12,917 bases of DNA, from contig JAKSBO010000291.1 of assembly GCA_022361095.1 (NCBI GenBank), forward strand, positions 1 to 12,917, given 5' to 3'. Shown here one piece after another: positions 1 through 8,133 of the stretch (its first letter is position 1; each line of letters opens with the position of its first letter). The stretch is from Desulfobacterales bacterium. GTDB lineage: Bacteria > Desulfobacterota > Desulfobacteria > Desulfobacterales > Desulfobacteraceae. The notes beneath the pieces are model-generated. The model did not search any database and was not told the DNA's origin. It saw nothing but the letters and a program-made list of their open reading frames with translations. A program made the translations under genes and the position numbers.

Positions 1-1161
1 AATGGTTGTTTTGCCGGAACCGGACGGACCCACAAGTGCCGTAAGTTTACCGGCCGGAATAGAGAACGATACATCCTGCAGGGCGTACTGATCCTCTTTT
101 GCATAGATAAAAGAGACCTGTGTGAACTCAATGTCAAATTGTTGAGGTATGGTTGGCGGAGAAGAGACCGCCAGTGTTTTGATGGCGCGCAATTCCGATA
201 TTTTGATTAACGCGGCATCCACAATATCAAAAACCTGGGTCAAACTTGAAAACAGAGACAACGGCTCGCTGAACCGCGAGATAATGACCAGCAGTGCCGC
301 GGCTACGGACAGCGCCAGGCTGCCCTGTGCGATCATAAATACGCCCATGGTCAACACGGCAAGCAGACCGATCTCCACAATTCCGGACATCACCACCATG
401 GGGGCAATAAGCGCCATGACTGATTTTTTCTGTACCTTTTTATGATTACGAAGTGCCGCCTGCAGCCCAACGGACCGCTCACCGGTCTGGTTGGTTGAAC
501 GAAGAACCGGCAGGCCCTGTACATATTCAAGCACATCCGATTCCACCTGGGCCAGGGCCTTGCCGCAAGCTATTTTTCCTTGGCTTGACCCGCTTCTGTG
601 CCACTTTTGAACAGGCACCGCAATACAGAACAGCACAAGCATCGCACAAGCCAGGCGCCATTCAATCACAAAGGTGACAAGAATCAAAAGAACCGGCGGA
701 ATAACCGTCTGTATGATGACGGAACTGACAATCCCTATGGAGAGCACTGAGTATTCAACCCCGACGGAAAGGACATTATTCAATGTCCCTGTTTTATACG
801 AATAGAGTTTTTCCAGGGGCATACTCTTGAGTTTTTCGCCAAGCTCAAGGCGCAGCCTGTGGGCGACATCCACGATGGTTCCCTTAAAATCAAAGTCATG
901 CCCATACCACCTGAAATACAACCCAAGTGCCGCCAGCAGCCCCATGACCACAAGCCATAATATTGCACCGCCAACCAAAGGCTCCGCAACAAAAAGGCAG
1001 GAGAGCAGGGGGAAAAAACAGAGATACGCCAGGCCTTCGGCAGTAAAGGCGGCAACAAACAGCAGCATACTCCTTTTATATTCAGGGCTGTTATCTCCGG
1101 CGATTGTTTTCCCGGCCCGGTATGATTGTAAAAAGGTGGTCGGTTTTGTTTTCGGATCCAT
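1..1161 (-). CDS. ABC half-transporter (permease + ATP-binding), YbtP/YbtQ-IrtAB type, C-terminus cut by window edge
   Basis: The minus-strand frame starting at the ATG at 1161 has no stop down to base 1, giving 387 visible residues. The first ~330 form an exporter-fold (type IV) membrane domain with several hydrophobic segments and the intracellular-loop pattern of this class (LRLELGEKLKSMPLEKL, then TGTLNNVLSVGVEYS). The frame ends in the start of the nucleotide-binding domain, with Walker A GPSGSGKTT as the last residues before the edge. Signature, Walker B and H-loop lie outside, so ATPase competence cannot be judged. The start is well supported: a G-rich Shine-Dalgarno (AAGGGGGG) lies 6 bases upstream and includes the TAA stop of the preceding half-transporter, 11 bp away. 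Known for the family: paired half-transporters form heterodimers, and those of the YbtPQ/IrtAB clade import metal-siderophores despite the exporter fold. A role here in siderophore or other small-molecule transport is inference. Confidence 0.88.
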   Translation of the reverse strand, partial: MDPKTKPTTFLQSYRAGKTIAGDNSPEYKRSMLLFVAAFTAEGLAYLCFFPLLSCLFVAEPLVGGAILWLVVMGLLAALGLYFRWYGHDFDFKGTIVDVAHRLRLELGEKLKSMPLEKLYSYKTGTLNNVLSVGVEYSVLSIGIVSSVIIQTVIPPVLLILVTFVIEWRLACAMLVLFCIAVPVQKWHRSGSSQGKIACGKALAQVESDVLEYVQGLPVLRSTNQTGERSVGLQAALRNHKKVQKKSVMALIAPMVVMSGIVEIGLLAVLTMGVFMIAQGSLALSVAAALLVIISRFSEPLSLFSSLTQVFDIVDAALIKISELRAIKTLAVSSPPTIPQQFDIEFTQVSFIYAKEDQYALQDVSFSIPAGKLTALVGPSGSGKTTI

Positions 1162-1172
1162 GACATCCCCCC

Positions 1173-2942
1173 TTATTTCTGAAGATTCCACGCCTGTGCC
1201 TGTTCGTAATTTTCCCAGAGAACGGCGTACACACTCTTATTGCCGATCAGCTCCCCATGGCGCCCTTTTTCTGCAACCCTGCCCTGGTCAAATACAACGA
1301 TCTGGTTCACATCTCTGATGGTGGACAGTCTGTGGGCGATGATGATGACGGTTTTGCCGTGCATCAGGCTTGACACCGCCCGGATGATCTCCTCCTCGTT
1401 TTCGGGATCGGCAAATGCAGTGGCCTCGTCAAGCACAACAATGGGGGCATTTCGTAAAATTGCCCTGGCAATGGTTATTCTCTGCTTCTGCCCCCCCGAA
1501 AGCCTCAAGCCCCTGTCCCCGGCAACCGTGTCGTATCCGTTGGGAAGAGACAAAATAAAGTCATGGATCTGTGATGCCTTTGCCGCCGCATAAATCTCTT
1601 CATCCGGGGCATCCGGCTTGGCAAGTCTGATATTACCGGCAATGGTATCATTGAATAAAAAGGTGTCCTGGAAGACAAACGACACATGGTTCATCAGTGT
1701 TTCCGGCAACATATCGCGAACATCGGTTCCCCCAATCCTGATCCTGCCTTTTTCAACATCCCAGAACCGGGGAATCAATCTTGCCGCAGTGGTTTTTCCG
1801 GCACCGGACGGGCCGACCAGGGCCGTTACGGTCCCTTGCGGAACTTCAAAGCTGACATCGTGCAGGGCATAACGCGCTCTGTTTTCATACCTGAAACTCA
1901 CCTGCTCAAACACCACAGATGCATCTTCGGGCGCTTCAGGATGCCCTGTCACCGGCATGGTCTCCATGGCCATGATATCCTGTATTCTCAATGCCCCGGC
2001 CTCGGATTTCTTTATGAAGTTATTGAGCCACATGAGCGGCATCATGGCATCGGCCATACCGGTACTGATCATCAAAAGCGCAATGAAATTGGGAAAGGCA
2101 AGGGTGCCTGCGGAGACAAAAAAGATACCCGCAGCAGTTACGGCCGCCAGTGTGGGCATGGGACTTAAGATCAGTATCCCCATCCTGGATGCATTGCCGG
2201 AATAGTCATACCACGACTTGACCGCCACCCGGAATTCATCCAGGGCCTTTGTGTATCTTTTAAAGGAACTTGTTCCGGCGTCAAAGGTCCTGACCACGGG
2301 CATGGCCTGCACAAACTCAATGACCGCCGAGTTGATCATCTCCTGGCTTTCATCATACTTTTTTCTGAGCACTTCATTGTCCCGCATGGCCAGACGCATG
2401 AAGACCCCGCCCAAAAGCAGCACAGCGATGCTGACCAGGGCAAGACGCCAGTCAATCAAAAACATCATGACCAGGGAGATCACCGGCCCTGCCAGGCTTT
2501 TGCCGATAAAGGGGGTGCTGTCCGCCACAAAAGCGTGGAGCATGTTCACGTCGTCCACAAGCACCTTTTTCAACGTTCCCGAACCGGTGCTGGTGATAAA
2601 CCCCAGCGGCAGTTTTGCCAGATGATCGGAAAGCCTGGTTCTCAGAATCTGTTCAAGACGAAAGGCGCCCAGGTGGGAAATCACAAAGGCGCCTTTGCGG
2701 CACAGAAAATTTATGATGACCAGAACGGCAATCAGGGCCAGCAGCGGCCCAAGATGAACGCTGAGTCCGAATACGGCCGCAGGGTTTCCGGTTACAACGG
2801 CGTTCAGTGCCCCGGCCATGAAATAGATACTGACAATGGAAGCCACCGCGCCAATGGCTGCAGTGGCCATTGCCGGATAAATCCAGGACATAACCGGCGC
2901 CATAATCGCCCACAACCCTTGTTTTATTTCGTTCTTTTGCAT
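1173..2942 (-). CDS. ABC half-transporter (permease + ATP-binding), YbtP/YbtQ-IrtAB type, complete
   Basis: A complete 589-residue fused half-transporter. The N-terminal membrane domain (about residues 10-310) has roughly six hydrophobic segments. The C-terminal ATPase domain is intact: Walker A GPSGAGKTT (377-385), Q-loop Q425, signature LSGGQ (481-485), Walker B IVVLDE (501-506) with catalytic E506, and H-loop H537. The stretch DEATAFADPENE (505-516) recalls the siderophore-uptake ABC proteins YbtP/YbtQ and IrtA/IrtB, where 'ADPENE' follows Walker B; this is from memory of the family and supports that clade without proving a substrate. It is the first gene of the pair and ends 11 bp before the next half-transporter, so a heterodimer is likely. 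Its Shine-Dalgarno is only moderate (GGATGA, about 7 bases before ATG). No promoter or Fur box was clear in the 297 bp upstream. Alternative: an exporter of a peptide or xenobiotic. Confidence 0.92.
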   Translation of the reverse strand: MQKNEIKQGLWAIMAPVMSWIYPAMATAAIGAVASIVSIYFMAGALNAVVTGNPAAVFGLSVHLGPLLALIAVLVIINFLCRKGAFVISHLGAFRLEQILRTRLSDHLAKLPLGFITSTGSGTLKKVLVDDVNMLHAFVADSTPFIGKSLAGPVISLVMMFLIDWRLALVSIAVLLLGGVFMRLAMRDNEVLRKKYDESQEMINSAVIEFVQAMPVVRTFDAGTSSFKRYTKALDEFRVAVKSWYDYSGNASRMGILILSPMPTLAAVTAAGIFFVSAGTLAFPNFIALLMISTGMADAMMPLMWLNNFIKKSEAGALRIQDIMAMETMPVTGHPEAPEDASVVFEQVSFRYENRARYALHDVSFEVPQGTVTALVGPSGAGKTTAARLIPRFWDVEKGRIRIGGTDVRDMLPETLMNHVSFVFQDTFLFNDTIAGNIRLAKPDAPDEEIYAAAKASQIHDFILSLPNGYDTVAGDRGLRLSGGQKQRITIARAILRNAPIVVLDEATAFADPENEEEIIRAVSSLMHGKTVIIIAHRLSTIRDVNQIVVFDQGRVAEKGRHGELIGNKSVYAVLWENYEQAQAWNLQK

Positions 2943-3239
2943 TTTTGTTCATCCAGCCTTCTCTTGTTTTTGACTTTCTTCCTTTGGAAAACCAATGAAT
3001 ACAACCTACTATGAGAAACAAAAAAAAGCTGTCGGATGCGGAACAAATGATATCTGCGGCTGAAAGAACCTCTTTTTTCAAATATTGTTTGGCAGAACCA
3101 CCAAAATCTCCCTTGAACCCTGGACGGAAACGGCTGATGTTGATATACCCCGCCTGCCCTAAGGCCTGGGGGGGTATCATGGGAAAACCGCTTTAAATCA
3201 GGGCTGTCTGCCGGCGTGCCCCACGCTGTTGATCACCGC
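2943..3239. other. Gap between barrel gene and ABC pair
   Basis: There are 297 bp between the stop of the barrel gene and the start of the ABC pair, all read on the minus strand. Just after the barrel stop is a short perfect hairpin (GCGTG, CCC loop, CACGC at 3214-3226) with no T-run in either direction. A larger hairpin sits at 3145-3177. An eight-base A-run at 3020-3027 has no stem beside it. Both strands carry short open frames (for example 3011-3196 on plus), but none has a convincing ribosome site. The gap is long enough to hold a separate promoter for the ABC pair, which I could not place. Whether the two gene groups share one transcript is therefore open. Confidence 0.6.
3145..3177. 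repeat. Imperfect hairpin downstream of barrel gene
   Basis: The arms ATACCCC (3145-3151) and GGGGTAT (3171-3177) pair perfectly. Inside them GCCT (3152-3155) pairs with AGGC (3162-3165), leaving a six-base loop and a five-base bulge. It lies 63 bp after the barrel stop in the minus sense. No T-run follows on either strand, so it is not a textbook intrinsic terminator. It could protect the 3' end of the upstream mRNA. Its outer end resembles the hairpin at 5352-5382 (both end GGGGGTAT, one base, AT). Confidence 0.45.
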
Positions 3240-4517
3240 CTAAAGGCTGAATCTGACAGCCGTGTACACACTGGTATTGTCCTCGAACTGGCCGAAAAAG
3301 GTATGCATTTCACTGCCTGTGAATATATTGGCACCGGCTTCCACCGTGATATCATCCGACCACTTATACGCTGCCCGGGGCCTTAAATAGGCATCCTGGT
3401 CACTGGGACTCCAATAGGAGGAGAGGGACAATTCAAGGTTCTGGTTCATCAAAAGCCAAGTCAGTTGCAGGGTGATCACATGCCTGAACCGGTCCCGGGG
3501 CGCGCCCTGAACCAGGTTGTCTTCATAGCTGCCGTAGTGAAGCATCTGCTCCACGTAGTACTGGAGCCCGGCATTGAAATCCATGGCCAGGTCCTGATTG
3601 TATCCGACCAGATACCGCAGTTCCGAGTTATTGATCATGGGATCGGTGCCGTCAGAGTCCCGGCCGGACCTGTAATAGGCAAATTCAAGGTTTCCGATAC
3701 CCCGGCCGACATTGCCCCGGGCACTGAATCCGTACACGGACAATTCAGGAAAAAGGTATTCCCCTGAACCGGACCGGCCGCTTGGCCGTTTCCAAAAGCC
3801 CCGGTATCCGTATAACGCCAACTCATAGTTACGGATGTTTTTGTACAGGCGAAGGGCAATCTCGTAATCCTTGAACCATTGATCCGGGACCTGTGTATTG
3901 ATCAAATTGTCCCGGCCGGCAAGTTCGCTGCCGTTCCAGTATGAAACATACTCCCCGGTAATGTACCGGTCAGGGTCAAACCGGGGCGTGTAGACCAGGT
4001 CAACATTAGCAAACGAGGTAAAAAAACTGACCTTCACAGCGTCGGACGGGGCCTTGAGATATTCACTGTCCCGGCCGATGAAGTAGGACTGCCAGTCTTT
4101 GGGAAAAAGGTCGTTGAGAAAGACCAGGTCACCGGTGCCCCATGTCAGCACCTGGCGGCCGATCTTTATATCCAGGACATCCGAGGGCCTGGCAAACATC
4201 CAGGCCTCCCGGGTGTCGTACTCCCCTTTTTCGGTAATTCCGTCTGCCCACAGATCACCTTTGTATTTAAATTCCGCCCATGACGTGTAGGTGAACAGTT
4301 CGGCCTGGAGCCGGGATTCCAACACAGAGGTCTGCTTTTGCCGGGGATCGTCCTGGATACGGCACCCGGCCCGAAATTCCAGAAATCCGTTTAATTCCAC
4401 AGGGGAAAACACCTTGAAATCATCTCCGGCCCAGGCCGCCCGGGTGCAAAAAACCGAAATCAAGAGTATCCCCCAAAACAGGAATCCCTTGAACACCTGT
4501 TGTTTAACGCCTGACAT
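3240..4517 (-). CDS. Outer-membrane beta-barrel protein, DUF1302/alginate-export-like
   Basis: A 425-residue protein with a clear Sec signal peptide (hydrophobic core ~9-22, cleavage likely after AWA at residue 30). The mature part alternates polar and aromatic residues in short strands and ends in VRFSL, as in a beta-barrel. The segment GRQVLTWGTGD (120-130), followed by FPKDW and later by SDAVKVSFF, matches the pattern of DUF1302/alginate-export-like porins ('GRQ..WG'). Such barrels commonly lie next to MMPL-type RND permeases and a LolA/LolB-fold periplasmic protein in hydrophobic-compound loci. The ATG overlaps the end of the LolA-like gene by 14 bp and has little Shine-Dalgarno of its own, so translation is probably coupled. 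Inferred role: the outer-membrane exit or entry point for the molecule handled by the RND permease. The substrate is unknown. It lacks a TonB box and plug domain, so it is not a TonB-dependent receptor. Confidence 0.85.
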   Translation of the reverse strand: MSGVKQQVFKGFLFWGILLISVFCTRAAWAGDDFKVFSPVELNGFLEFRAGCRIQDDPRQKQTSVLESRLQAELFTYTSWAEFKYKGDLWADGITEKGEYDTREAWMFARPSDVLDIKIGRQVLTWGTGDLVFLNDLFPKDWQSYFIGRDSEYLKAPSDAVKVSFFTSFANVDLVYTPRFDPDRYITGEYVSYWNGSELAGRDNLINTQVPDQWFKDYEIALRLYKNIRNYELALYGYRGFWKRPSGRSGSGEYLFPELSVYGFSARGNVGRGIGNLEFAYYRSGRDSDGTDPMINNSELRYLVGYNQDLAMDFNAGLQYYVEQMLHYGSYEDNLVQGAPRDRFRHVITLQLTWLLMNQNLELSLSSYWSPSDQDAYLRPRAAYKWSDDITVEAGANIFTGSEMHTFFGQFEDNTSVYTAVRFSL

Positions 4518-5328
4518 CTCTGGGGGGCCTCCTCAAATACCGCTCGGTAAACAGATCCGTGCCGAATCCGGTATTGTAGCGGATTCCGGAAAATGCCATT
4601 GTTGTCCGGCTGCCGGTCTCAAAGTTTCTGGCTTCCGTGAGGACCGCCGTGGGATAAGCAACACTGCGGTTGTCTTCCCGGGCGTCAATGTTCTCAAGTT
4701 TCATCACCTTGATCTGCCTGGCGCAAAGGTCTCCTTGTTTATAATAGGACATCTTCATGGGCATGAAGGTCTCTTTGTCGATGTAGGAGATCGAATATTC
4801 AAATTCCACACTGTCCGGATCTTTTGGGACGCTTTTGATGATATAGGACCGTTCCGTTGTGCCGGTTAACGTGTGAACGTCTTCTTCGGGGCTGCGGCCG
4901 GATATGTCCTCATAAAGGAAATCAGACCCCACAAAACTGGTTCTCTTGTCCCCGGCTGCGATCCGTTTGACCAGATCAAGGCTTGGCATATAGAGCCAGC
5001 GGTCATCGTCATTCTCCAGGGCAGCATGCTTGTGCACCATGAACACCATCTTTCTTACGTCGGCCGGGGCCTGGAAGTATGTAAAATAGAGCTGGTCCCG
5101 GTCTTTGGCGTCGGCATTTTTCCGGAGGATATTAAAGGCCCGGCGCCGGATACGGCCCTGGCTGTCCGTGATCTCCATCTTAACGGACCCCTTGGTATCC
5201 TGCCCCTGGTAAAGGGCCATATGATTGCCCCGCCTTACGATTTCAGAAGCGGTCAGGGCACCCTCCCCGGCATACAGGGTGCCGGGCAGCAGGATGCATA
5301 TGACGATGGCGGTAAACATTACTTTCAT
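4504..5328 (-). CDS. LolA-like outer-membrane lipoprotein-sorting-type periplasmic protein
   Basis: A 274-residue secreted protein with signal peptide residues 1-20 (cleavage after LYA). The hallmark region is WLYMPSLDLVKRI, then DKRTSF and GSDFLYEDI, within residues 107-145. This is the conserved core of the LolA-like family usually annotated 'outer membrane lipoprotein-sorting protein' (PF17131-type). The fold has a hydrophobic cavity able to hold acyl chains or other lipids. The start is supported by a good Shine-Dalgarno (GAGGAG) 5 bases before ATG. It follows the RND gene by 67 bp, a gap containing a strong hairpin, and overlaps the barrel gene by 14 bp. This is not the housekeeping LolA, which is shorter and lies elsewhere in genomes. 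With an RND permease and a barrel it is best read as a dedicated periplasmic carrier for a hydrophobic substrate (inference). Confidence 0.9.
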   Translation of the reverse strand: MKVMFTAIVICILLPGTLYAGEGALTASEIVRRGNHMALYQGQDTKGSVKMEITDSQGRIRRRAFNILRKNADAKDRDQLYFTYFQAPADVRKMVFMVHKHAALENDDDRWLYMPSLDLVKRIAAGDKRTSFVGSDFLYEDISGRSPEEDVHTLTGTTERSYIIKSVPKDPDSVEFEYSISYIDKETFMPMKMSYYKQGDLCARQIKVMKLENIDAREDNRSVAYPTAVLTEARNFETGSRTTMAFSGIRYNTGFGTDLFTERYLRRPPRDVRR

Positions 5329-5351
5329 TTTTTTACTCCTCTTATTTTGTC

Positions 5352-5382
5352 CCCCCGCAGGCCAGTGACTGCCCTGCGGGGG
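5352..5382. repeat. Strong intercistronic hairpin between RND and LolA-like genes
   Basis: Perfect 10-bp GC-rich arms, CCCCCGCAGG (5352-5361) and CCTGCGGGGG (5373-5382), enclose a further CAGT/ACTG pairing. In the minus sense it starts 13 bp after the RND stop and ends 23 bp before the LolA-like start. No T-run follows it in the minus direction; what follows is the ribosome site of the next gene. It therefore looks like a processing or 3'-end-stabilising element, or a partial attenuator inside the operon, rather than a full terminator. Confidence 0.7.
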
Positions 5383-5395
5383 TATGATTGTTATT

Positions 5396-8074
5396 CTAGG
5401 AAGTATGAACCAAATCTTTCTTTTTTATTTTTCTCTCCGGTTCTTTTCCGGGATAGAGCCCTTTGAAAAAAAACTTTTCACCTATGGTCAATATGGCGGG
5501 CAGCGCCAGAAGCGTAATAAGTCCCGAGCATGACAGGATCATGAAAAGCATGATGCCCGTGGTCTTGTAGGGGACAAGGGAGGCCACCAGCAGCGGCAGA
5601 AACCCGATGGCAATGACCAGAACATTCCGGCTGATGGCCCGGGCCGGTTCCCCGAACATGTGGCCGACCACCCGGCCCCAGTTTCCCTTTTCCCGGTATC
5701 CGGCCCTGGAACGTTCCAGGAAATGGATGGCAAAATCCACGGCCATGCCGATGGACAGAGCACTGAGCACTGCAATGGGCAGATCATAATCCTTACCCAC
5801 GATCCCTGTAATGCCGTAGATGGCCCCCAGGGTGATGGTCAGGGGTACCATGCACAGCCCGCCCCACAGCAGGGAGCGGAACAGATACGACATCATGATA
5901 AATACAATCAAAAAGCTGCCGGCAAAGGATTTCAAAAAGCCCCAGACCAGTTTGCCCTCAAGCACCAGGTTGATGTAATGAAGGCCGGCCCACCGGTAAG
6001 TCAGGGATGCCGGCAGGGGATTGGCCTCCACATAGGACCGGACTTCGGCCACGGTTGCCTTTGTATTGATGCTGTCACCGGTGGGAAACTGCAGCCGGAT
6101 ATTGGCATGGGAATAGTCCGGCGTGACCATGTGCCACAGATCGTTGGGCCTGTGGCTCTGCTGGTATTGCAAATAGCATTCGGAAACACTCTGGAAACGC
6201 CGGGGAATGGCAAAACTTTCGGGGCGGCCATCGGTCAGTTCCTGGTTGACCTTGCGGACCACATCCGCCACAGAGCTCGCTTTTCCGATCAAACCGGTCT
6301 CCAGCAGATGATCCTGGAGATCCGCCATATAGGAGAGTACCTCCGGACGTTTGAAGGGTTTGTTTCTCTCCCTTTCCAGTTCGAAGAACACCTGCAGTTC
6401 CCTGAGTGTAAAGGCGGTCTCTTCGGATGCCCCCACAGCCATTTTGTCCAGATGATGCCCCACACCGTTCACAAAAGCGTAAAAATCACTTGCGTCTTGG
6501 GCAATACCCGGCAGTTCCCGGGCAAGGTTTGCGGCAAGGTCCGGTGCCCGGGGGAACTCGTCCTCAATGGTCAGGGCAAATTCCGCCAGTCCCTGGGTCA
6601 ACTTTTGAATTTCAAACCTGTCCGGCCTTTGCAGCCCGGGGCTTTCAAGGACCAGGTAGGCCATATAGGTACCGCCGAAATGCTTGTTCAAAGCGGTATC
6701 TGCCTGGCGTATGGGGTGGCTTAAGTCAAACCGTTTGGCATAATTATCGTTGATCCGGATCTGGTTGATACCCCAGATTGACACCATGATCCCGGCAACC
6801 AGCAGTACAAGAATAAGCGCTGCACGCCTGTGGGTAAAACGGCCCAGGGCCGCCAGGGGGCGGACCAGCCAGCTTTTCCTTCCGCCCTGGGCGGTCAGGC
6901 CGAAATCGGCCAAGGCCTTTTCGGGCATCATCATGATGTAGGCCGGGACAAAAAAGATGGTTACGGCCCAGGCAATCATGACCCCGATACTGAGAAAAAG
7001 GCCGAAAACCCGTGCCGGGGGAATCGGGGCCAGGGTCAGTGAAAGGAACCCCGCCGCAGTGGTCAAAGAGGTATAAAGCATGGGGGCAAACAGGGTGGAC
7101 ATCACCTGGCGAACGGTCTCTTTCCGCCCCTTTTCCGGGGTGTAGACATCAAAAAATTCAGACAACACATGCACGGAATCCACCATGGCAATGGACATAA
7201 GAAAAATGGGGAGCATGGAGCTTAGAATATGAACCGGAAATCCGACGGCAATCATCAGCCCCATGGCGGCAACAATGGAAACCGTGGCAATGATCATGGG
7301 CAGAATAATGATCCGCCATTTGCGGAAAAACAAAAAAAGCAATGCAAAGATCACTGCCATGGCAAGGGGCGAGGCTGTGCTCATCTGGGTGAACATTTCA
7401 ACACCAATGGCACCTTCAGCCACAGGCAGCCCGGTAATATGGAACTGATCATCCCCTGTGAATGCCCCGGTCTTTTCCTGCAATGCCTTGTATACCTTGT
7501 AACTGAGCAGCTTATCCGTTAGCGGCAGATAAATACAGATTGCCCGGCCGTCCCCGGAGATCATCTGACCTTTTAAAAGGGGGTTGGAAAGGGCCTTTTG
7601 CCGGATTTCACGGGCTTGTGCCCGGGTTTTGGGCGGCTCTTCCATGAGCCACTCGAACTTTATGGTCCCGGGCCCCTGCCGGCTCATATGATCCACAAGG
7701 GACGGGGCGATCATATCCGCCTCAATAACCCCGGACATTCTTGCCGGGTTATTTTCATCCGGCCACCGGAGCGTTTTGGCAAATTTCGTCAGTTCATAGA
7801 TCCGCTTCAGGGTATTTGGATTAAACACCCCGTCGGGATCTTTTTCGTTGATCACCCCCAGCACCACCGTATCACTGAGGTCAAAGCGCTTTTTTGCCGC
7901 GTTGTGGAACACCCGGGCAGGCTCGGTTATTTCAAGCATGTTTTCGGGGTCCGTATCCATTTTCACCAAGGGGAAAAAGGCACCGGTAGCCAGGGTGAGC
8001 ACCAGGGTGCAGACCATGACCAGCCTGTAACGCGTGACTGAAAAATCAATAATTCGTTCTTTAAATGGTTTCAT
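5396..8074 (-). CDS. MMPL-type RND superfamily permease
   Basis: An 892-residue inner-membrane protein with the duplicated RND layout: TM1 (~17-38), a large periplasmic loop (~40-230), a TM2-6 block (~232-383), TM7 (~418-436), a second periplasmic loop (~440-710) and a TM8-12 block (~712-868). Each TM block carries the charged motif expected for proton coupling: IAMVDSVH (D299, H302) and IGMAVDFAIH (D780, H784). This places it with the MMPL/HpnN-like, 'predicted exporter' RND proteins (COG1033-like), which mostly move lipids or other hydrophobic molecules, rather than with the ~1050-residue AcrB drug pumps. No membrane-fusion protein or TolC gene is nearby; a LolA-like protein and a barrel follow instead. 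The ATG has a GAGG ribosome site 6 bases upstream. A palindrome matching one before marR lies in its promoter, so MarR control is likely. Direction of transport and substrate are unknown. Confidence 0.92.
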   Translation of the reverse strand: MKPFKERIIDFSVTRYRLVMVCTLVLTLATGAFFPLVKMDTDPENMLEITEPARVFHNAAKKRFDLSDTVVLGVINEKDPDGVFNPNTLKRIYELTKFAKTLRWPDENNPARMSGVIEADMIAPSLVDHMSRQGPGTIKFEWLMEEPPKTRAQAREIRQKALSNPLLKGQMISGDGRAICIYLPLTDKLLSYKVYKALQEKTGAFTGDDQFHITGLPVAEGAIGVEMFTQMSTASPLAMAVIFALLFLFFRKWRIIILPMIIATVSIVAAMGLMIAVGFPVHILSSMLPIFLMSIAMVDSVHVLSEFFDVYTPEKGRKETVRQVMSTLFAPMLYTSLTTAAGFLSLTLAPIPPARVFGLFLSIGVMIAWAVTIFFVPAYIMMMPEKALADFGLTAQGGRKSWLVRPLAALGRFTHRRAALILVLLVAGIMVSIWGINQIRINDNYAKRFDLSHPIRQADTALNKHFGGTYMAYLVLESPGLQRPDRFEIQKLTQGLAEFALTIEDEFPRAPDLAANLARELPGIAQDASDFYAFVNGVGHHLDKMAVGASEETAFTLRELQVFFELERERNKPFKRPEVLSYMADLQDHLLETGLIGKASSVADVVRKVNQELTDGRPESFAIPRRFQSVSECYLQYQQSHRPNDLWHMVTPDYSHANIRLQFPTGDSINTKATVAEVRSYVEANPLPASLTYRWAGLHYINLVLEGKLVWGFLKSFAGSFLIVFIMMSYLFRSLLWGGLCMVPLTITLGAIYGITGIVGKDYDLPIAVLSALSIGMAVDFAIHFLERSRAGYREKGNWGRVVGHMFGEPARAISRNVLVIAIGFLPLLVASLVPYKTTGIMLFMILSCSGLITLLALPAILTIGEKFFFKGLYPGKEPERKIKKKDLVHTS

Positions 8075-8089
8075 TTTTACCTCGCAAAT

Positions 8090-8118
8090 AAAGTTAAGCA
8101 GCTTAACTGTTTAGCCAA
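8090..8118 (-). promoter_or_regulatory. Probable promoter of RND operon
   Basis: Read on the minus strand, TTGGCT (8118-8113) and AACTTT (8095-8090) are separated by exactly 17 bp. The -10 is poor by itself. The support is positional: it aligns base for base with the better promoter upstream of marR, with the same palindrome in the same register. It would give a short leader containing the GAGG ribosome site. Confidence 0.5.
8092..8108. promoter_or_regulatory. Palindromic operator, probable MarR binding site, upstream of RND gene
   Basis: AGTTAAGC, central A, GCTTAACT: a perfect inverted repeat with 8-bp arms, sitting between marR and the RND gene. MarR dimers typically bind palindromes of about this size. 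A 14-of-15 match lies at 8632-8646 upstream of marR. It overlaps the -10 and spacer of the proposed RND promoter, which fits repression by occlusion. Confidence 0.75.
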
Positions 8119-8133
8119 AAAAATATGGCTGAT

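Noticed and set aside
780..1166. Minus-strand ORF of 128 codons starting near the first ABC gene
   Set aside because: It is a shifted frame of the partial ABC half-transporter, whose own frame is open from 1161 to 1 and carries Walker A.
3145..3177. Intrinsic terminator after the barrel gene
   Set aside because: The stem is interrupted and no T-run follows on either strand.
3011..3196. Small plus-strand ORF of 61 codons between the barrel and ABC genes
   Set aside because: No Shine-Dalgarno, no family match, and it overlaps a hairpin. The opposite strand is open as well, so the openness is not informative.
3240..4517. TonB-dependent siderophore receptor
   Set aside because: At 425 residues it is too short, with no plug domain or TonB box. 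The pattern fits a DUF1302/alginate-export-like porin.
5660..6724. Long plus-strand open frame (354 codons) opposite the RND gene
   Set aside because: It is antisense to a clearly conserved RND protein, has low-complexity His/Gln/Gly-rich content typical of a shadow frame, and has no ribosome site.
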